From CBDBKE01 sp965218055 (lineage in GTDB: Bacteria > Acidobacteriota > Terriglobia > JAJPHL01 > JAPKYU01), in assembly GCA_965218055.1 (NCBI GenBank), contig CBDCKA010000002.1:1922001-1986000 (forward strand): DNA of 64,000 nucleotides, read 5' to 3'. A program made the translations under genes and the position numbers. Every line of letters begins with the position of its first letter. Positions within the stretch are counted from its first letter, which is position 1. Below the pieces are notes generated by a model, which was not told the origin of the DNA, did not search any database, and saw only the letters and a program-made list of their open reading frames with translations. This document shows, one piece after another, positions 1 to 9,128 of the stretch.

Positions 1-598
1 TGATGAGGATGGCAAGTGCGATCTGCGCCCAGATGACTTGAGCGTAGGTGACGGCGGCCAACAGAAGCAGCATAAGGACCACAAACACAAACATTACAAA
101 CCCCGCAACCGCCGTTATTGCGGCATGGATCCCGCCGGTGAGTAGGCCGAGCGTGTTCCCCGCTTGCGCCTGGGCCGCCTGGTTCGCCGCGAGGGAGCGA
201 ATGAGGTTCCCAAGCTCGGTCTGCATCGAATAGACGGCATCGCCGATCAGCAGTTCGTGAAGCCAATTTCCGCCCGCCGCGATCATCCCTGGGAAGGTGA
301 AAGCCATCCCCGGAATGGTGGTGGTGTAGAACTGCAACATCACCCACGGTATCCACAACCCGATGACGACCCGGATCAGTTCCCACGGCTGAATGTTCCC
401 GCTAAAGGCGATCTTCAGCCCGTTCAACACCACAACGATGACGGCCAGCCCCCCGAAGAGCGCGTTTCCGGTGGCGAAAACCTCCCCACCGGCCGCCGTC
501 GTCAGTCCATCCAGAGCGACATCGAGGAACGACTTGAAATCCCTCAGTTGTTCCGGGGAAAGGTTGGCCGGGATGTTGGGATCGAGTTGAATCTGCAT
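1..598 (-). CDS. trbL: TrbL/VirB6-type inner-membrane channel protein (partial)
   Basis: The reading frame opens at an ATG (598) and runs off the left edge, so only about the first 199 residues are present. They begin MQIQLDPNIPANLSPEQL and contain several long hydrophobic stretches (for example VIVVVLNGLKIAF and FVMFVFVVLMLLLLAAVTYA) typical of a polytopic membrane protein. TrbL/VirB6 proteins form the inner-membrane part of the mating channel. Position directly after trbJ in a trbC-D-E-G-I-J series supports TrbL; the family call rests on topology and context rather than on a unique motif. The gene starts 12 bp after the trbJ stop. Confidence 0.75.
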   Translation of the reverse strand, partial: MQIQLDPNIPANLSPEQLRDFKSFLDVALDGLTTAAGGEVFATGNALFGGLAVIVVVLNGLKIAFSGNIQPWELIRVVIGLWIPWVMLQFYTTTIPGMAFTFPGMIAAGGNWLHELLIGDAVYSMQTELGNLIRSLAANQAAQAQAGNTLGLLTGGIHAAITAVAGFVMFVFVVLMLLLLAAVTYAQVIWAQIALAILI

Positions 599-610
599 CG
601 GCGAAATGGA

Positions 611-1525
611 TTACTGGCCGTTCCCGCCGTAGGCCGGGTGAATCCGAAAGAGCAACCCTTCGCGCATGGAATCGCGGCGGGCATCGAGCCCGGCCTGTTG
701 CGCCGCGAAGGTGATCTCGGCGCTGCGCTGCGTCTCGATCCATCGAGCCAGCGCCTCCCGCCGGGCGATCTCGCGTTCGTAATCCTCTGCCGCCTCCTTC
801 GCCGCCTGGAATGCCATCAACTGCGCCATAGCAGCGGTGAGGTTCCCTTGTGTCACCGTCCCGGCCACTTGCGACTGCGCGAGCGCGGTGTTGGATGTAT
901 TGGTGTTGTTTCGTAGTCCTTCGTAGGATTCCACGGCGTCTCGCGCCGCAACCATGAGATTCGCCGCCGCGTCGCTCATTGCGTGATCGAGCACCAGGCG
1001 CTTGTCGCCTTCCTCCCGTGCCGCGAGATAGCCGCTGGCCGCCTGCGCCGCGATCTCCGGGCGATAGTCGTCGTACAGAGTGAGGATGTCGCTCTCGGTC
1101 ACCGTGTCGGCGGCGGTGAGCCGAGAGCGCCAGGATTGGGTAAAGCTCTTGCCGCTTTCGCCCATCTGTTCGACCGAATCCGCAAGCTCCGCCGCCACGC
1201 CGGTAAAGTCGCTTTTCCACGATAGGCCCACGCCGATAAACTGCGCCGGTGCGGATGCCAATTCAGTGAACGGATCGGTCAGCGCTCCCACGGCTCCAAG
1301 CGCTTGCTCTTTCAGGTGCGACGCCTGATCTATCATCTGGGTGAGTTGGCCGTCAAACGTGATCTTCGCCATGGTGTCTTTGTAGATTTGGATGCCCTGA
1401 TTGATGATCATCTGCGCCCGTTGAATGCCCGCCAGGATCGAGCCGAAGACGGCGTAGGCGGGCGTGGTGCTCAGGACGATAAAGAGTGGGATAACAACTA
1501 CTGCGGTCAAGATTCGATGTTTCAT
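611..1525 (-). CDS. trbJ: TrbJ/VirB5-like conjugal transfer protein
   Basis: A 304-residue exported protein. The N-terminus MKHRILTAVVVIPLFIVLS followed by TTPAYA is a signal peptide with an AxA-type cleavage site. The mature part starts VFGSILAGIQRAQMIINQG and is mostly helical and coiled-coil prone (residues about 200-300 rich in A, E, Q, R). TrbJ/VirB5 proteins are periplasmic, minor pilus-associated components of P-type T4SS. A clear paralogue with the same signal peptide and start (AIFGSIAGAIQRAMIIANQ) is at 61092. It lies 3 bp after trbI and 12 bp before trbL, so it is probably in one operon. Confidence 0.85.
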   Translation of the reverse strand: MKHRILTAVVVIPLFIVLSTTPAYAVFGSILAGIQRAQMIINQGIQIYKDTMAKITFDGQLTQMIDQASHLKEQALGAVGALTDPFTELASAPAQFIGVGLSWKSDFTGVAAELADSVEQMGESGKSFTQSWRSRLTAADTVTESDILTLYDDYRPEIAAQAASGYLAAREEGDKRLVLDHAMSDAAANLMVAARDAVESYEGLRNNTNTSNTALAQSQVAGTVTQGNLTAAMAQLMAFQAAKEAAEDYEREIARREALARWIETQRSAEITFAAQQAGLDARRDSMREGLLFRIHPAYGGNGQ

Positions 1526-1528
1526 TTT

Positions 1529-2917
1529 TCAATCTCCTTTTGTGGGCCGGGGCACCAGCACGTCGGAAGTGAACCAGACGCGAAGCCGATGCCCGGCGCG
1601 AATGGTGATGGTGGGTAAACGATTCAAGAAACGCTGCAAGATTTGGGTGGCGCTTTGTCCGAGTCCCTGCCCGGCACCTGCCCGGAAGCCCGCCACGCCG
1701 CCCTCGTAAGGGTTGCCGCCTTGCGCCGTGAGTCCGCTCAGGACACCGACCGCCCCGACAGCGGCGAACATGGAAAAGTAGTGGCGGTTGACTTGATCTT
1801 TCAAGGCTCCCTCGCCGACTTGATTCAACCCATGAAAGTCGAGCGCCACCCAACGCCCGTCGGGGTAGATCAAGCGGTGGAAACTCACGGCGAGCCGGGC
1901 TTGGTCCTGATTGGATACGGCCTGAGCCGTGCCAATGACCCGCGTACCTCGCGGCACCAAGATGCGCTGCCGGTCTGCCGAGTAAAACGGCACCGAAACC
2001 ACGGCGAGGATCGGGCCGGGAAAGTCACCGGAAAGCTGCGTGACCAGCGCCGCTTCTAAAAACGAGCCTTCATGGATGCGCTCCCAACCAGGGGGATCAT
2101 CCGGCCCGTCAAGCCGGGCCGGAGAAGAGTAATCCCGCGCCGGTGGGGGGCCCGCTGACGCCGTGGGAACGGCGGGCGTGGCCGCAGCGGTTGGTGTCCC
2201 TCTGAGTGCTTCGATAAACGCTCGGTCCGCCTGGGCCTCCGCCGCTACTTCATCTTCGAGGCCGGTCGTGACCGTCCCAATCGTGTCGAGGGCCTGTTCG
2301 AGCGCCGCCGCCCCTTCCGCTCTCAGGGCATCGACCGGGCTTGCGGTTTCGGCCCCCTGCCCCTCGGACGACGCCCCCTCCCTGCCGTCCAGTTGCCGGT
2401 AGGTCTGTGCGACCGGCGAACTGCGAAGCGACCGGCTGCGCCGCTCGAGGGCTTCCAGCCGCAAGCGTTCCCGGAGTTCCCATTCTTCCTCGGTATAGGG
2501 TTGCCCGGTGTCGGGACTCGGCCCGGCCAGGAGCATCGCTTCATCGACACTCACCCGGCCAGCGCCGATCCCGCCTCCGCTGGCCCCCTGTTGTTGTTGC
2601 TGCCGTCCCTGCTGCTGCAAAACCCGCTCCGCCGCTTGTCGGCGCGTCTCCGCCCGAAGCGACTCTGCTTCGACCTGCGCGGCCATCTGATCGGCGAAGC
2701 TCCGGGGCGCGGTCTGCTCTGCGCCCGGATCGGGCGAAAGTTCCGCTTCCTCGCCGCCTCCGAAATAAATCCAGTACGTCAGAAATACGAGGACCAGAAT
2801 GGTGATGATCCCGACGCCCCATTGAGTGACGATGCCGCCGGGCAGCGATCCCGCCGGTTTGGGGTACAGCCGCCGCCAGCCGATCACGGCCCGATCTCCG
2901 GCGCCGTGAAGCGCCAT
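1529..2917 (-). CDS. trbI: TrbI/VirB10-like T4SS scaffold protein
   Basis: A 462-residue bitopic protein: short cytoplasmic N-terminus, one membrane helix near residues 32-50 (GVGIITILVLVFLTYWIYF), a Gln/Ala/Pro-rich periplasmic linker with a QQQQQ run (about 105-115), and a C-terminal beta-barrel domain (about 270-460) with PGPILAVVSVPFYS, RILVPRGTRVIGTA and HRLIYPDGRWVAL motifs of the VirB10/TrbI family. VirB10 spans both membranes and links the ATPases to the outer-membrane pore. The ATG at 2917 overlaps trbG by 34 bp; an internal GTG about ten codons in would reduce the overlap. The barrel domain of the copy at 59974 is closely similar. Confidence 0.9.
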   Translation of the reverse strand: MALHGAGDRAVIGWRRLYPKPAGSLPGGIVTQWGVGIITILVLVFLTYWIYFGGGEEAELSPDPGAEQTAPRSFADQMAAQVEAESLRAETRRQAAERVLQQQGRQQQQQGASGGGIGAGRVSVDEAMLLAGPSPDTGQPYTEEEWELRERLRLEALERRSRSLRSSPVAQTYRQLDGREGASSEGQGAETASPVDALRAEGAAALEQALDTIGTVTTGLEDEVAAEAQADRAFIEALRGTPTAAATPAVPTASAGPPPARDYSSPARLDGPDDPPGWERIHEGSFLEAALVTQLSGDFPGPILAVVSVPFYSADRQRILVPRGTRVIGTAQAVSNQDQARLAVSFHRLIYPDGRWVALDFHGLNQVGEGALKDQVNRHYFSMFAAVGAVGVLSGLTAQGGNPYEGGVAGFRAGAGQGLGQSATQILQRFLNRLPTITIRAGHRLRVWFTSDVLVPRPTKGD

Positions 2918-3726
2918 CGGACTTTTTGTTTGCCGATCTGCAACCAGCCGTCACCCAAAACGTGACGGGCAATATACAGCCCGTCCTCGCCCAGATCGTA
3001 GGCCACCAGCGCCGGTTTCCCGTCCTTCTCTTCGTACAGTGCGGGCGACTCCTGGGGGTTGGCGCGAAGGTAGGTAAACCGCCCGTCGTGCCACATCCCC
3101 TCAACTAGAAACGGCCATTTCTTCGCCTTGTCCTCCAATCGGTAAGGGAACTTGAGGCGCGTGGGATACTCCGCCCGGAACGCCTCGGTTTCCCGTGCCG
3201 CAAGCGCCGTAACGTCGGCGATGCGTGAATCCGCGTCTACCTGCACGGCCTTGGCCGTCTCAATGGCTGTTTTCGCCATCTGCTGATAGGCCGCAACCTG
3301 GGAGCGAGCGACAAAGGCCGGTTCGTGCCCGGCCGGTGAGATGCGCGGGTCGGCGTCCGCCTGCGCCTCGATGCGAACCACCAGATGCGGCTGGCCCGCA
3401 CTTCGCTCGGTGACGAGGAATGAATAGATGCGACCGGAGGCGCAAACCAGCGCGACGTTGGTAGTCACGCCCTCGGCGATGGGTTTGAGGAAGGCCAGAT
3501 TAGCGGCCCCGGTCAGGTGCCAGTACTCGGAATCTCCCACCACGAAATCCAGCACGTTTTCCGTCGCGGGAAGCACGATGACGGTGGTGTGCCGGGTCTT
3601 GGCCCGAATCCGGATGATTTGATCCTGGGCTTCGATGACGCGCAACACCGGCCCGCCGTCCTGAGCGATCAGCGGCAACGACGGGGCCAGCAGCGCCGCC
3701 ATCACGAGTGGAATGATCTTCAACAT
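2884..3726 (-). CDS. trbG: TrbG/VirB9-like outer-membrane pore protein
   Basis: A 280-residue protein with signal peptide MLKIIPLVMAALLAPSLPLIAQ. The mature part has the two-lobed VirB9/TrbG pattern: an N-terminal beta domain (RIRAKTRHTTVIVLPATENVLDFVVGDSEYWHL, split across residues 41-75) and a C-terminal part ending near HVLGDGWLQIGKQKVRWRF, where the short GEDGLYIA... segment is typical of the VirB9 carboxyl domain that binds VirB7/VirB10. It forms the outer ring of the T4SS core complex. Its stop overlaps the start of trbI; trbE ends 7 bp upstream of its start. Confidence 0.88.
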   Translation of the reverse strand: MLKIIPLVMAALLAPSLPLIAQDGGPVLRVIEAQDQIIRIRAKTRHTTVIVLPATENVLDFVVGDSEYWHLTGAANLAFLKPIAEGVTTNVALVCASGRIYSFLVTERSAGQPHLVVRIEAQADADPRISPAGHEPAFVARSQVAAYQQMAKTAIETAKAVQVDADSRIADVTALAARETEAFRAEYPTRLKFPYRLEDKAKKWPFLVEGMWHDGRFTYLRANPQESPALYEEKDGKPALVAYDLGEDGLYIARHVLGDGWLQIGKQKVRWRFTAPEIGP

Positions 3727-3732
3727 AATCAG

Positions 3733-6156
3733 CTACCTCCTGGATAGGTGTTCAATGGCCTCGGCGAGACCATACTGTTTGACGGCTTCCGCCCGCTTCT
3801 GAGCATCGACCGGCGACGAGGTATAGAGCCAATAGCTGGCTGGATCGACTTCGAGCCGCAAGATGCCCGCCGCGTCGGTGCGCCGTAGGTAAAGCTCCCG
3901 TTTGGGGATCAAGCCGCGAATGGTGTTCACCTCCGTTGGGTTGAGCCGGAAGGTGTCTGCGGCTTTCTCCGGCAAATCGGGATTGGCAAGGAATAGCTTG
4001 GTCGGCATGGATTCGAGCAACGCTTCCGCCCCTGCGGTCCCGGTTACGTCCACGGCGCTCTGCGTGGCGACGACGAGCGCCGCATTCTTCTTGCGCCAGG
4101 TCTTGGCGGCCTCGGCCAGGTAGCCGAGAATGGCCGGGTCTTTCAGGTAGCGCCAGGCTTCATCGACCACCATGAGTTTTACCCTTGCGGTCTCATCCGG
4201 GTTCTCCAAAGCCAGCCGCAACCGTTCGAGAAGATAGAACAGCGCCGCTTCGCACAAGTCTTCGTGCTCCGCCGCACCGGCCATGTCGATCACCTGCCAG
4301 TCTTGGAGATTGAGATCGTCGCCATCCGCCGGATTATCAAAGTACCTGGCCCACGCGCCGGCTCCGTGCCAGCGCCCCAAAGCGGGCCACATCTTTGCGG
4401 GAAGGGAGCGAACCAGCACCCCAAGAGTGCGGCGTTGGGGCGCGAAAGCGTAGAGGTCTTCGACGCGGGCGCGGATCTCGCTGGGGTCTTCGCCGCTGAG
4501 TTTCCACCCGCCGATCCTCAACAGACGCGATATCCAGCCGGTGAGGAACTGGAAGGTGCGCGCCCCCGCCGGGAGCGAGAAGGGGCGCAACCGGAAACCG
4601 GCGCTCCCGCTCCCGTCGGGGGATAGCTCCATGTAGCCGCCCCCCAGAAACTGCGTGAGCCAGCGATAGGAGCCGCCTAGATCGAGAATGAGAACACGCG
4701 GATCGTATTGGAGCGCCTGAACCAGCAGGAAATTGAGCAAGAAGCTTTTACCCGCGCCGGTCGCGCCGAGAACCAGCGTGTGTCCCACGTCGCCTTGAAA
4801 CAGATCGTAGTGATAAGGAGTCCGCCATCGCGTTTCGAGTACCGCCAGCGCCGGCTTCCGCAAGTGGCCGCTCCGGGGTGTCCCCACCGGCGGCCCGAAG
4901 ATCGGGGCCATCGAAGCAACCGCGCCCGCCGATACAAACACGGATCGGACCTGCCGCCGTCGCGGTTGCGCGGGCATCCGCGAGAACCAGGCCGGAAGCT
5001 GCCCGTAACCCTCCCGGATCAGCTTGGCGTCGTGGCTGGCAAAGATGCGCCGAATATCTCCGTCCAGGCTCTCGTTCTCGGGTAACGGGCCGTGGATCGC
5101 CACGGTCAGGGCAAGGTCGCCGTAGGCGATTCCGTCCGTCTCCAACTCGACCAGGGCATCGCCCAGCCGGTCGGATTCCGCCGCCGCCGCCGTGTCCACC
5201 ATCGCTGACGTCGTTCCCTCGGTTTCCTGAACGTGCGCGGACATCGAGTAGCGCTTCGAGAAGTAATGCCGCTGCGCTCCACGGATTTTGCGCCGGGCGG
5301 CATCGAGGCGCTGCGGCCGCCATTCGAGCGTCACCGTCATCGTCGCATCGAGCCGGTAAAGACCCTGGAGAAGATTGGCGCGGGCCGCTCCCGGTGGCGA
5401 AAGCAGCGAGTAGAGAATGACGGGTTCCCCGTCCAGGCGCAGATTGCGCCGCTCCGCTTCGAGCTCTGAGACGGCCAGTCGCCAATTCATGCCGCTGCCC
5501 CTCGCGCCGTCCCAAAAGGTTCCGGGCCGGTTCGTGAGTTCATTCAAGACCCCAGACGCTTCCCGCGCTTCGAGCATCCGCACCGGCGTAAGGTCATCGA
5601 CCAGCGCCCGGCTGGCATCGACTAACTGCCGAAAGCCCGCCGCCGCTGCCTCGATGGACGAGTGGAGGTAAACGGATTCATGCCGGTTCCGCCTCCGGGC
5701 CATCCAGTTCTTGGCATAGGCCATCCACCACGGCCCGCCCGTCCTCTCGGTGGTGACGGCGGACAGGTGCGGATCGTGAGCCCATGCAACGTAGGCGCTC
5801 ACGTCCTGCACTCGATCCGCGAGGAACGCCCGCCGCTTGCGCCGTCCGAGCGCGGCCACGCTCGACGCCGCGCCATCGGACTCGTCCGCAAAGTGGATCG
5901 GGCGGCGCAACAGATAGAAGTAAAGCCGCGTCCTGGAATCAAGCCCCGACAACATCCGCTGCCAGCGGTCGATCACCCGATCCAGTTGTTCGGGGGTCTG
6001 GCCGTCCAGGACGCGAGGTGTCACCCGCCCGATGCTCATGAGTTCCCCGGCCCGCGTCAGGCACGTTTGCCCATCTCCCAGCCAGCCCCACCAGGGCAGT
6101 TCCTCGGCCAGCGATCCCGCCGCGTCATAGTCCAGGAGTTCGTCGTTCACGTTCAC
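3733..6156 (-). CDS. trbE: TrbE/VirB4-like T4SS ATPase
   Basis: An 807-residue ATPase of normal VirB4 length. Walker A is GATGAGKS near residue 463 and Walker B is KLMVVDEAWRYL near 662, with a downstream sensor stretch KNAALVVATQSAVD. The N-terminal 400 residues form the CagE/TrbE/VirB4 domain that contacts the inner membrane complex. VirB4 energises pilus assembly and substrate transfer. It sits 4 bp after trbD and 7 bp before trbG, the standard TrbC-D-E order, and shows no internal stop or frameshift. Confidence 0.95.
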   Translation of the reverse strand: MNVNDELLDYDAAGSLAEELPWWGWLGDGQTCLTRAGELMSIGRVTPRVLDGQTPEQLDRVIDRWQRMLSGLDSRTRLYFYLLRRPIHFADESDGAASSVAALGRRKRRAFLADRVQDVSAYVAWAHDPHLSAVTTERTGGPWWMAYAKNWMARRRNRHESVYLHSSIEAAAAGFRQLVDASRALVDDLTPVRMLEAREASGVLNELTNRPGTFWDGARGSGMNWRLAVSELEAERRNLRLDGEPVILYSLLSPPGAARANLLQGLYRLDATMTVTLEWRPQRLDAARRKIRGAQRHYFSKRYSMSAHVQETEGTTSAMVDTAAAAESDRLGDALVELETDGIAYGDLALTVAIHGPLPENESLDGDIRRIFASHDAKLIREGYGQLPAWFSRMPAQPRRRQVRSVFVSAGAVASMAPIFGPPVGTPRSGHLRKPALAVLETRWRTPYHYDLFQGDVGHTLVLGATGAGKSFLLNFLLVQALQYDPRVLILDLGGSYRWLTQFLGGGYMELSPDGSGSAGFRLRPFSLPAGARTFQFLTGWISRLLRIGGWKLSGEDPSEIRARVEDLYAFAPQRRTLGVLVRSLPAKMWPALGRWHGAGAWARYFDNPADGDDLNLQDWQVIDMAGAAEHEDLCEAALFYLLERLRLALENPDETARVKLMVVDEAWRYLKDPAILGYLAEAAKTWRKKNAALVVATQSAVDVTGTAGAEALLESMPTKLFLANPDLPEKAADTFRLNPTEVNTIRGLIPKRELYLRRTDAAGILRLEVDPASYWLYTSSPVDAQKRAEAVKQYGLAEAIEHLSRR

Positions 6157-6159
6157 GCG

Positions 6160-6468
6160 CTATCTCCGAATGAGAAGCGTCCAGGGCGCCGCCGCCCACT
6201 TGCCGGGATCGTAGCGGACGCGAAACTTGGCCGAGGCTCGCAGGATTTCAAGCATGTTGGGGTCTTGTTTCCAGGCCCAAAATCCCACGCCGTAGAGCAC
6301 TCCGAAAATGACTCCCCCGGTCACAATGGAGTTGATGGCGTTCCACATGGCAAGGCCCAACGTGGCGCTCAACAGAAACCAGCGCCGTTCCACGCCCATG
6401 ATCGTTAGGGGTTTACTGAGCGCCGGGTATCCGCGCCATGTCTTGCCGCGCTCCATCAGAAGAGCCAC
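6160..6468 (-). CDS. trbD: TrbD/VirB3-like membrane protein
   Basis: A 102-residue protein (MALLMERGKTWRGYPALSKP...) with two adjacent hydrophobic segments around residues 30-65 (FLLSATLGLAMWNAINSIVTGGVIFGVLYGVGFWAW), and the conserved YPALSKPLTIMGVERR N-terminal box of VirB3/TrbD. VirB3 partners with VirB4 at the inner membrane. The gene overlaps the 3' end of trbC by 13 bp and ends 4 bp before trbE, indicating translational coupling. Confidence 0.85.
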   Translation of the reverse strand: MALLMERGKTWRGYPALSKPLTIMGVERRWFLLSATLGLAMWNAINSIVTGGVIFGVLYGVGFWAWKQDPNMLEILRASAKFRVRYDPGKWAAAPWTLLIRR

Positions 6469-6749
6469 GCCAGAAAGTTGGCCGCGCCCATGGCCATGCC
6501 CAGACCGAAGACGATCCCGGCCAGGGCCTTTTTGCTGCCGCCCTCGCCAAAGGCGAACATGAGCCCGCCCACCACAATGGCAATCAAGCTCAGTCCTCGC
6601 GCAATGGGTCCGGTGAAGGCTTGTTGAAGCACATCAATCGCTTGCAGCCAGGGGCTCGTTCCCTGCGCCATGAGTTCTCCCGCCGAGAGCGCAAAGATGC
6701 TCACCAGCAGCGCTCCTCGCTTCCAGATGATTGAGTTGTTGTTCTTCAT
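6456..6749 (-). CDS. trbC: TrbC/VirB2-like conjugative pilin
   Basis: A 97-residue prepilin. Residues 1-29 are a signal sequence ending ...GELMAQ; the mature part has two hydrophobic helices (GLSLIAIVVGGLMFAFGEG and ALAGIVFGLGMAMGAANFLAWLF) separated by the short polar loop GSKK, the classic VirB2/TrbC hairpin. I chose the ATG at 6749 (MKNNNSIIWKRG) because it gives the signal peptide; a longer in-frame extension upstream is not pilin-like. TrbC forms the shaft of the mating pilus. Confidence 0.88.
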   Translation of the reverse strand: MKNNNSIIWKRGALLVSIFALSAGELMAQGTSPWLQAIDVLQQAFTGPIARGLSLIAIVVGGLMFAFGEGGSKKALAGIVFGLGMAMGAANFLAWLF

Positions 6750-6781
6750 GCTTCCCTCCGTGTCTGTTGGGTCGCTGCGCG

Positions 6782-7105
6782 TCAGGCTCCGGGAAACTGC
6801 CCCCGGTCCTCTTGTTCCAGTTTCTCGGCAAGCTCGATTTGCCCGCCCTCGCCGCGCCGGATGGATCGCTCCATCAGATCGACCTTGAGGCCCATGTCGG
6901 CCAGCCCCAAGGCGCGGGCGGCGGAGTAGATCACGACCATCAGCGTCACCACGGCCAGACCGCCATGCCACGCGACGGGTAGCCAGTAGTCGGTTGCGAT
7001 GATTCCTAAGTACGGCTTGAGATAAGCGAAGCTCTCGCCGGCGAGCATCAAGGCCACGGCCAGGATGATGGCCGTCAGTCCGATGCTGATCTTCCACGGT
7101 TGCAT
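6782..7105 (-). CDS. small inner-membrane protein of the transfer operon
   Basis: A 107-residue protein with two hydrophobic helices (residues 7-28 and about 43-66) and a charged cytoplasmic tail GLADMGLKVDLMERSIRRGE followed by an acidic end. I do not recognise a named family. It lies between the pilin and the winged-helix gene in the same orientation and is probably co-transcribed. The tail is strikingly similar to an out-of-frame stretch behind the small ORF at 49932 (GLADPGRKVDLTERSVRRGE), so this C-terminal motif recurs in the related ICE. Confidence 0.7.
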   Translation of the reverse strand: MQPWKISIGLTAIILAVALMLAGESFAYLKPYLGIIATDYWLPVAWHGGLAVVTLMVVIYSAARALGLADMGLKVDLMERSIRRGEGGQIELAEKLEQEDRGQFPGA

Positions 7106-7115
7106 CGCTTCTCCC

Positions 7116-8018
7116 TCAGAGTTCGATAGAGCCCTTGTCTCGTCTGCCGCCGCTTCCCCCTCCGCCTCCGGTGCTGTGGTCCTGGCCGAGCGACCGCGCT
7201 ACTCGTGCCGCCGCCCGCCCATTGCTTCCATGCACGGCGAATCCAGCGGCGGCTTTCGCGCCGATACTCTTGGCGCTGTAGTGCTCGGTCGCAATCTCGA
7301 CGTTCACGCGCCCGCTGCGGCCCTCGATGTCGTACTCCAGCTGCGCGTCCGGGTACTCCACCCGTCCATCCTTGACGGGGAGCCCCAGCGCCTCCGCCGC
7401 CTGGAACCGTGCAGCGTCCGCCGCCTCCTTTCCGCCTCGCGCTCTCGCGCTTTCCGTGGCGCGGGCGACCCCGCGCTTGAGCTCGGCGTCAATGCGGACC
7501 CGCTTGAGGACGGCTCCTTGTTCGAGCAACCGCACTTGCTCAATCCTTGCGGCTCGAAACACGGCCACGTCATGTTGAAGCTCTCCGGGCTTCACGAGGC
7601 CGCTCCATGCCTCCTGCTCTTTATCGAGTCCTTGTTCGCGGGCTACCCGCTCGGCCCGCTCTACTCCGCGCTCGGTGAGCGTGAGCACCTTGTAGGCGCC
7701 GCCTTGCGGCCCCTCGGCGCTGTGCTCCCGGACGTGCCCGGCGCGAACCATGCGATCCACGGCCTTCCGCGCCGCGTAGGGGTGTCCCTCGAAGTGAGCA
7801 TCGGCCAGGTCGCGGTAGGCGATGCTGCGATACATCCCCAGGTCGGCCACCGCCCGATCCGCCCGCTCCTGGAAGTTCTTGCGCTCGGTGCGGGGATCGT
7901 ATTCGCGCCGGTGGCCGTCGCGCTCCCGCTGTTCCCGTTCTTTGGTGTGGTCGCGCCTGGGGCGAGCTCCGGGCGTCCGGGTTCGGGGATCGGTAGCTAG
8001 GTCTCGCGGATCGAACAC
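7116..8018 (-). CDS. winged-helix, replication-relaxation-like protein
   Basis: A 300-residue protein. Residues 1-45 are charged and low-complexity. Residues 50-115 look like a winged helix-turn-helix (MYRSIAYRDLADAHFEGHPYAARKAVDRMVRAGHVR followed by the wing GGAYKVLTLTERGVERA). The C-terminal half contains VEYPDAQLEYDIEGRSGRVNVEIATEHY, a beta-rich segment resembling the nuclease-like part of replication-relaxation/MobC-type proteins, then a Gly-rich tail. Such proteins are often encoded by ICEs near mobilisation genes; no relaxase is visible in the window, so a role in DNA processing or regulation is inference. Confidence 0.55.
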   Translation of the reverse strand: MFDPRDLATDPRTRTPGARPRRDHTKEREQRERDGHRREYDPRTERKNFQERADRAVADLGMYRSIAYRDLADAHFEGHPYAARKAVDRMVRAGHVREHSAEGPQGGAYKVLTLTERGVERAERVAREQGLDKEQEAWSGLVKPGELQHDVAVFRAARIEQVRLLEQGAVLKRVRIDAELKRGVARATESARARGGKEAADAARFQAAEALGLPVKDGRVEYPDAQLEYDIEGRSGRVNVEIATEHYSAKSIGAKAAAGFAVHGSNGRAAARVARSLGQDHSTGGGGGSGGRRDKGSIEL

Positions 8019-8027
8019 GACGGCTCC

Positions 8028-9113
8028 TTACCGGCTCAACCCAACCTCGCGTTGGAGCTTCTGCGCGTGTTGTTCCGTGGATTGCTTCGGCGTCTGGCTG
8101 ATCTGAGGCCCGCGAGCATGAGAATATTGGTGGCTCAACTCCGCCGCCGTCTTCTCCTTCACCGGGGCTTCGCGCTCGTGCTCGACCGCACGGTCCATGA
8201 GGTAATTGGTCATCTTCTGCGCGTCCCGCGCCGCTCTATGAATCTCGTGCGGGTCTTTTTCCAGCACCGCAACCCAATTCTCGACATAGGCCGCGCCGCG
8301 CTGCGGGTCATGCCCCACGCCCACGCGCTCCCCCGTCATCATGGCGCTGATCTCGGCCCGCAATTCCTCGCGGGCGTACTCAGGCGATCCAAAACCTTTA
8401 TCCAGTCCTTCTTTGAGCGTGTCGCGGTCCATGCGGTCCGGATGGCCGGTCGAGTGACTGCATTCATGCAGCGCCGTTTGGTAGTAGCCGTTCCGCGTGG
8501 AGAATTGGGACGGCTCCGGGAGCACCACCTTGTCCTCGGCGAGCCGATAGTAGGCCCGATCTCCGGCGACGTGCTCGATCCTCGGCCCGCTGGCCTCAAT
8601 CACCTTCTCCGCATCGCGGTGGGCGTCCCATTCAGGCCGCGCCTGCGCCGGTCGCGGTTTCAACTCCAATCCATTGGCTTGCTCGACATTGAACACGGTG
8701 TACTGTTTACAAATCGGCTTTCCCCGCTGCTCTTCCTCGTGGATCGTGTTGCCGTCCTTGTCTTTGAGCACCTTGCCCTGCTCGTCCTTTGCGGGCCGCG
8801 CCGTCCGATCCGTGAAAAACAAGACCTGCGTCCCTTTCTCGCCTTTGCGGACATGGCCTCCCTGGGCCTCGATCTGTTTGTAGGTTCCCCAGCGGTTATC
8901 GCCGTGGCCCTGACGGATGCCCCTGCTCATCAGGTAGAGACTGTTGCCGCCCGTGTAGGATTTGCCGGTCGAGAGGTTCTCCGGGCTGATCTGCTCTCCC
9001 GGCTTCCACGGCTTCTGCCACGGTGCAACACCCGCCTTGATCTGTTCGATGAGTTCTCCGCTGACTTTCTCGGCGTAGTCTTCTCCGCGCTGCCAAAAGG
9101 ATTTCATCGCCAT
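8028..9113 (-). CDS. ardC: ArdC-like antirestriction protein
   Basis: A 361-residue protein. The N-terminal region (YAEKVSGELIEQIKAGVAPW, about 13-32, and TGKSYTGGNSLYLMSRG) is the ssDNA-binding domain of ArdC/TraC-like proteins. The central part carries HECSHSTGHPDRMDR (near 219), the HExxH-like metal site of the zincin peptidase domain used by ArdC. ArdC binds single-stranded DNA entering by conjugation and protects it from restriction. The C-terminus is charged and disordered-looking. It opens the transfer operon together with the two small genes upstream. Here the motif reads HECSH, typical of the family. Confidence 0.85.
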   Translation of the reverse strand: MAMKSFWQRGEDYAEKVSGELIEQIKAGVAPWQKPWKPGEQISPENLSTGKSYTGGNSLYLMSRGIRQGHGDNRWGTYKQIEAQGGHVRKGEKGTQVLFFTDRTARPAKDEQGKVLKDKDGNTIHEEEQRGKPICKQYTVFNVEQANGLELKPRPAQARPEWDAHRDAEKVIEASGPRIEHVAGDRAYYRLAEDKVVLPEPSQFSTRNGYYQTALHECSHSTGHPDRMDRDTLKEGLDKGFGSPEYAREELRAEISAMMTGERVGVGHDPQRGAAYVENWVAVLEKDPHEIHRAARDAQKMTNYLMDRAVEHEREAPVKEKTAAELSHQYSHARGPQISQTPKQSTEQHAQKLQREVGLSR

Positions 9114-9128
9114 AGTGCGCCTCCGTTC

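Noticed and set aside
402..1220. A 272-codon minus-strand frame overlapping trbL and trbJ
   Set aside because: Arg/Gly-rich shadow in another phase; trbJ with signal peptide and the trbL start explain the region.
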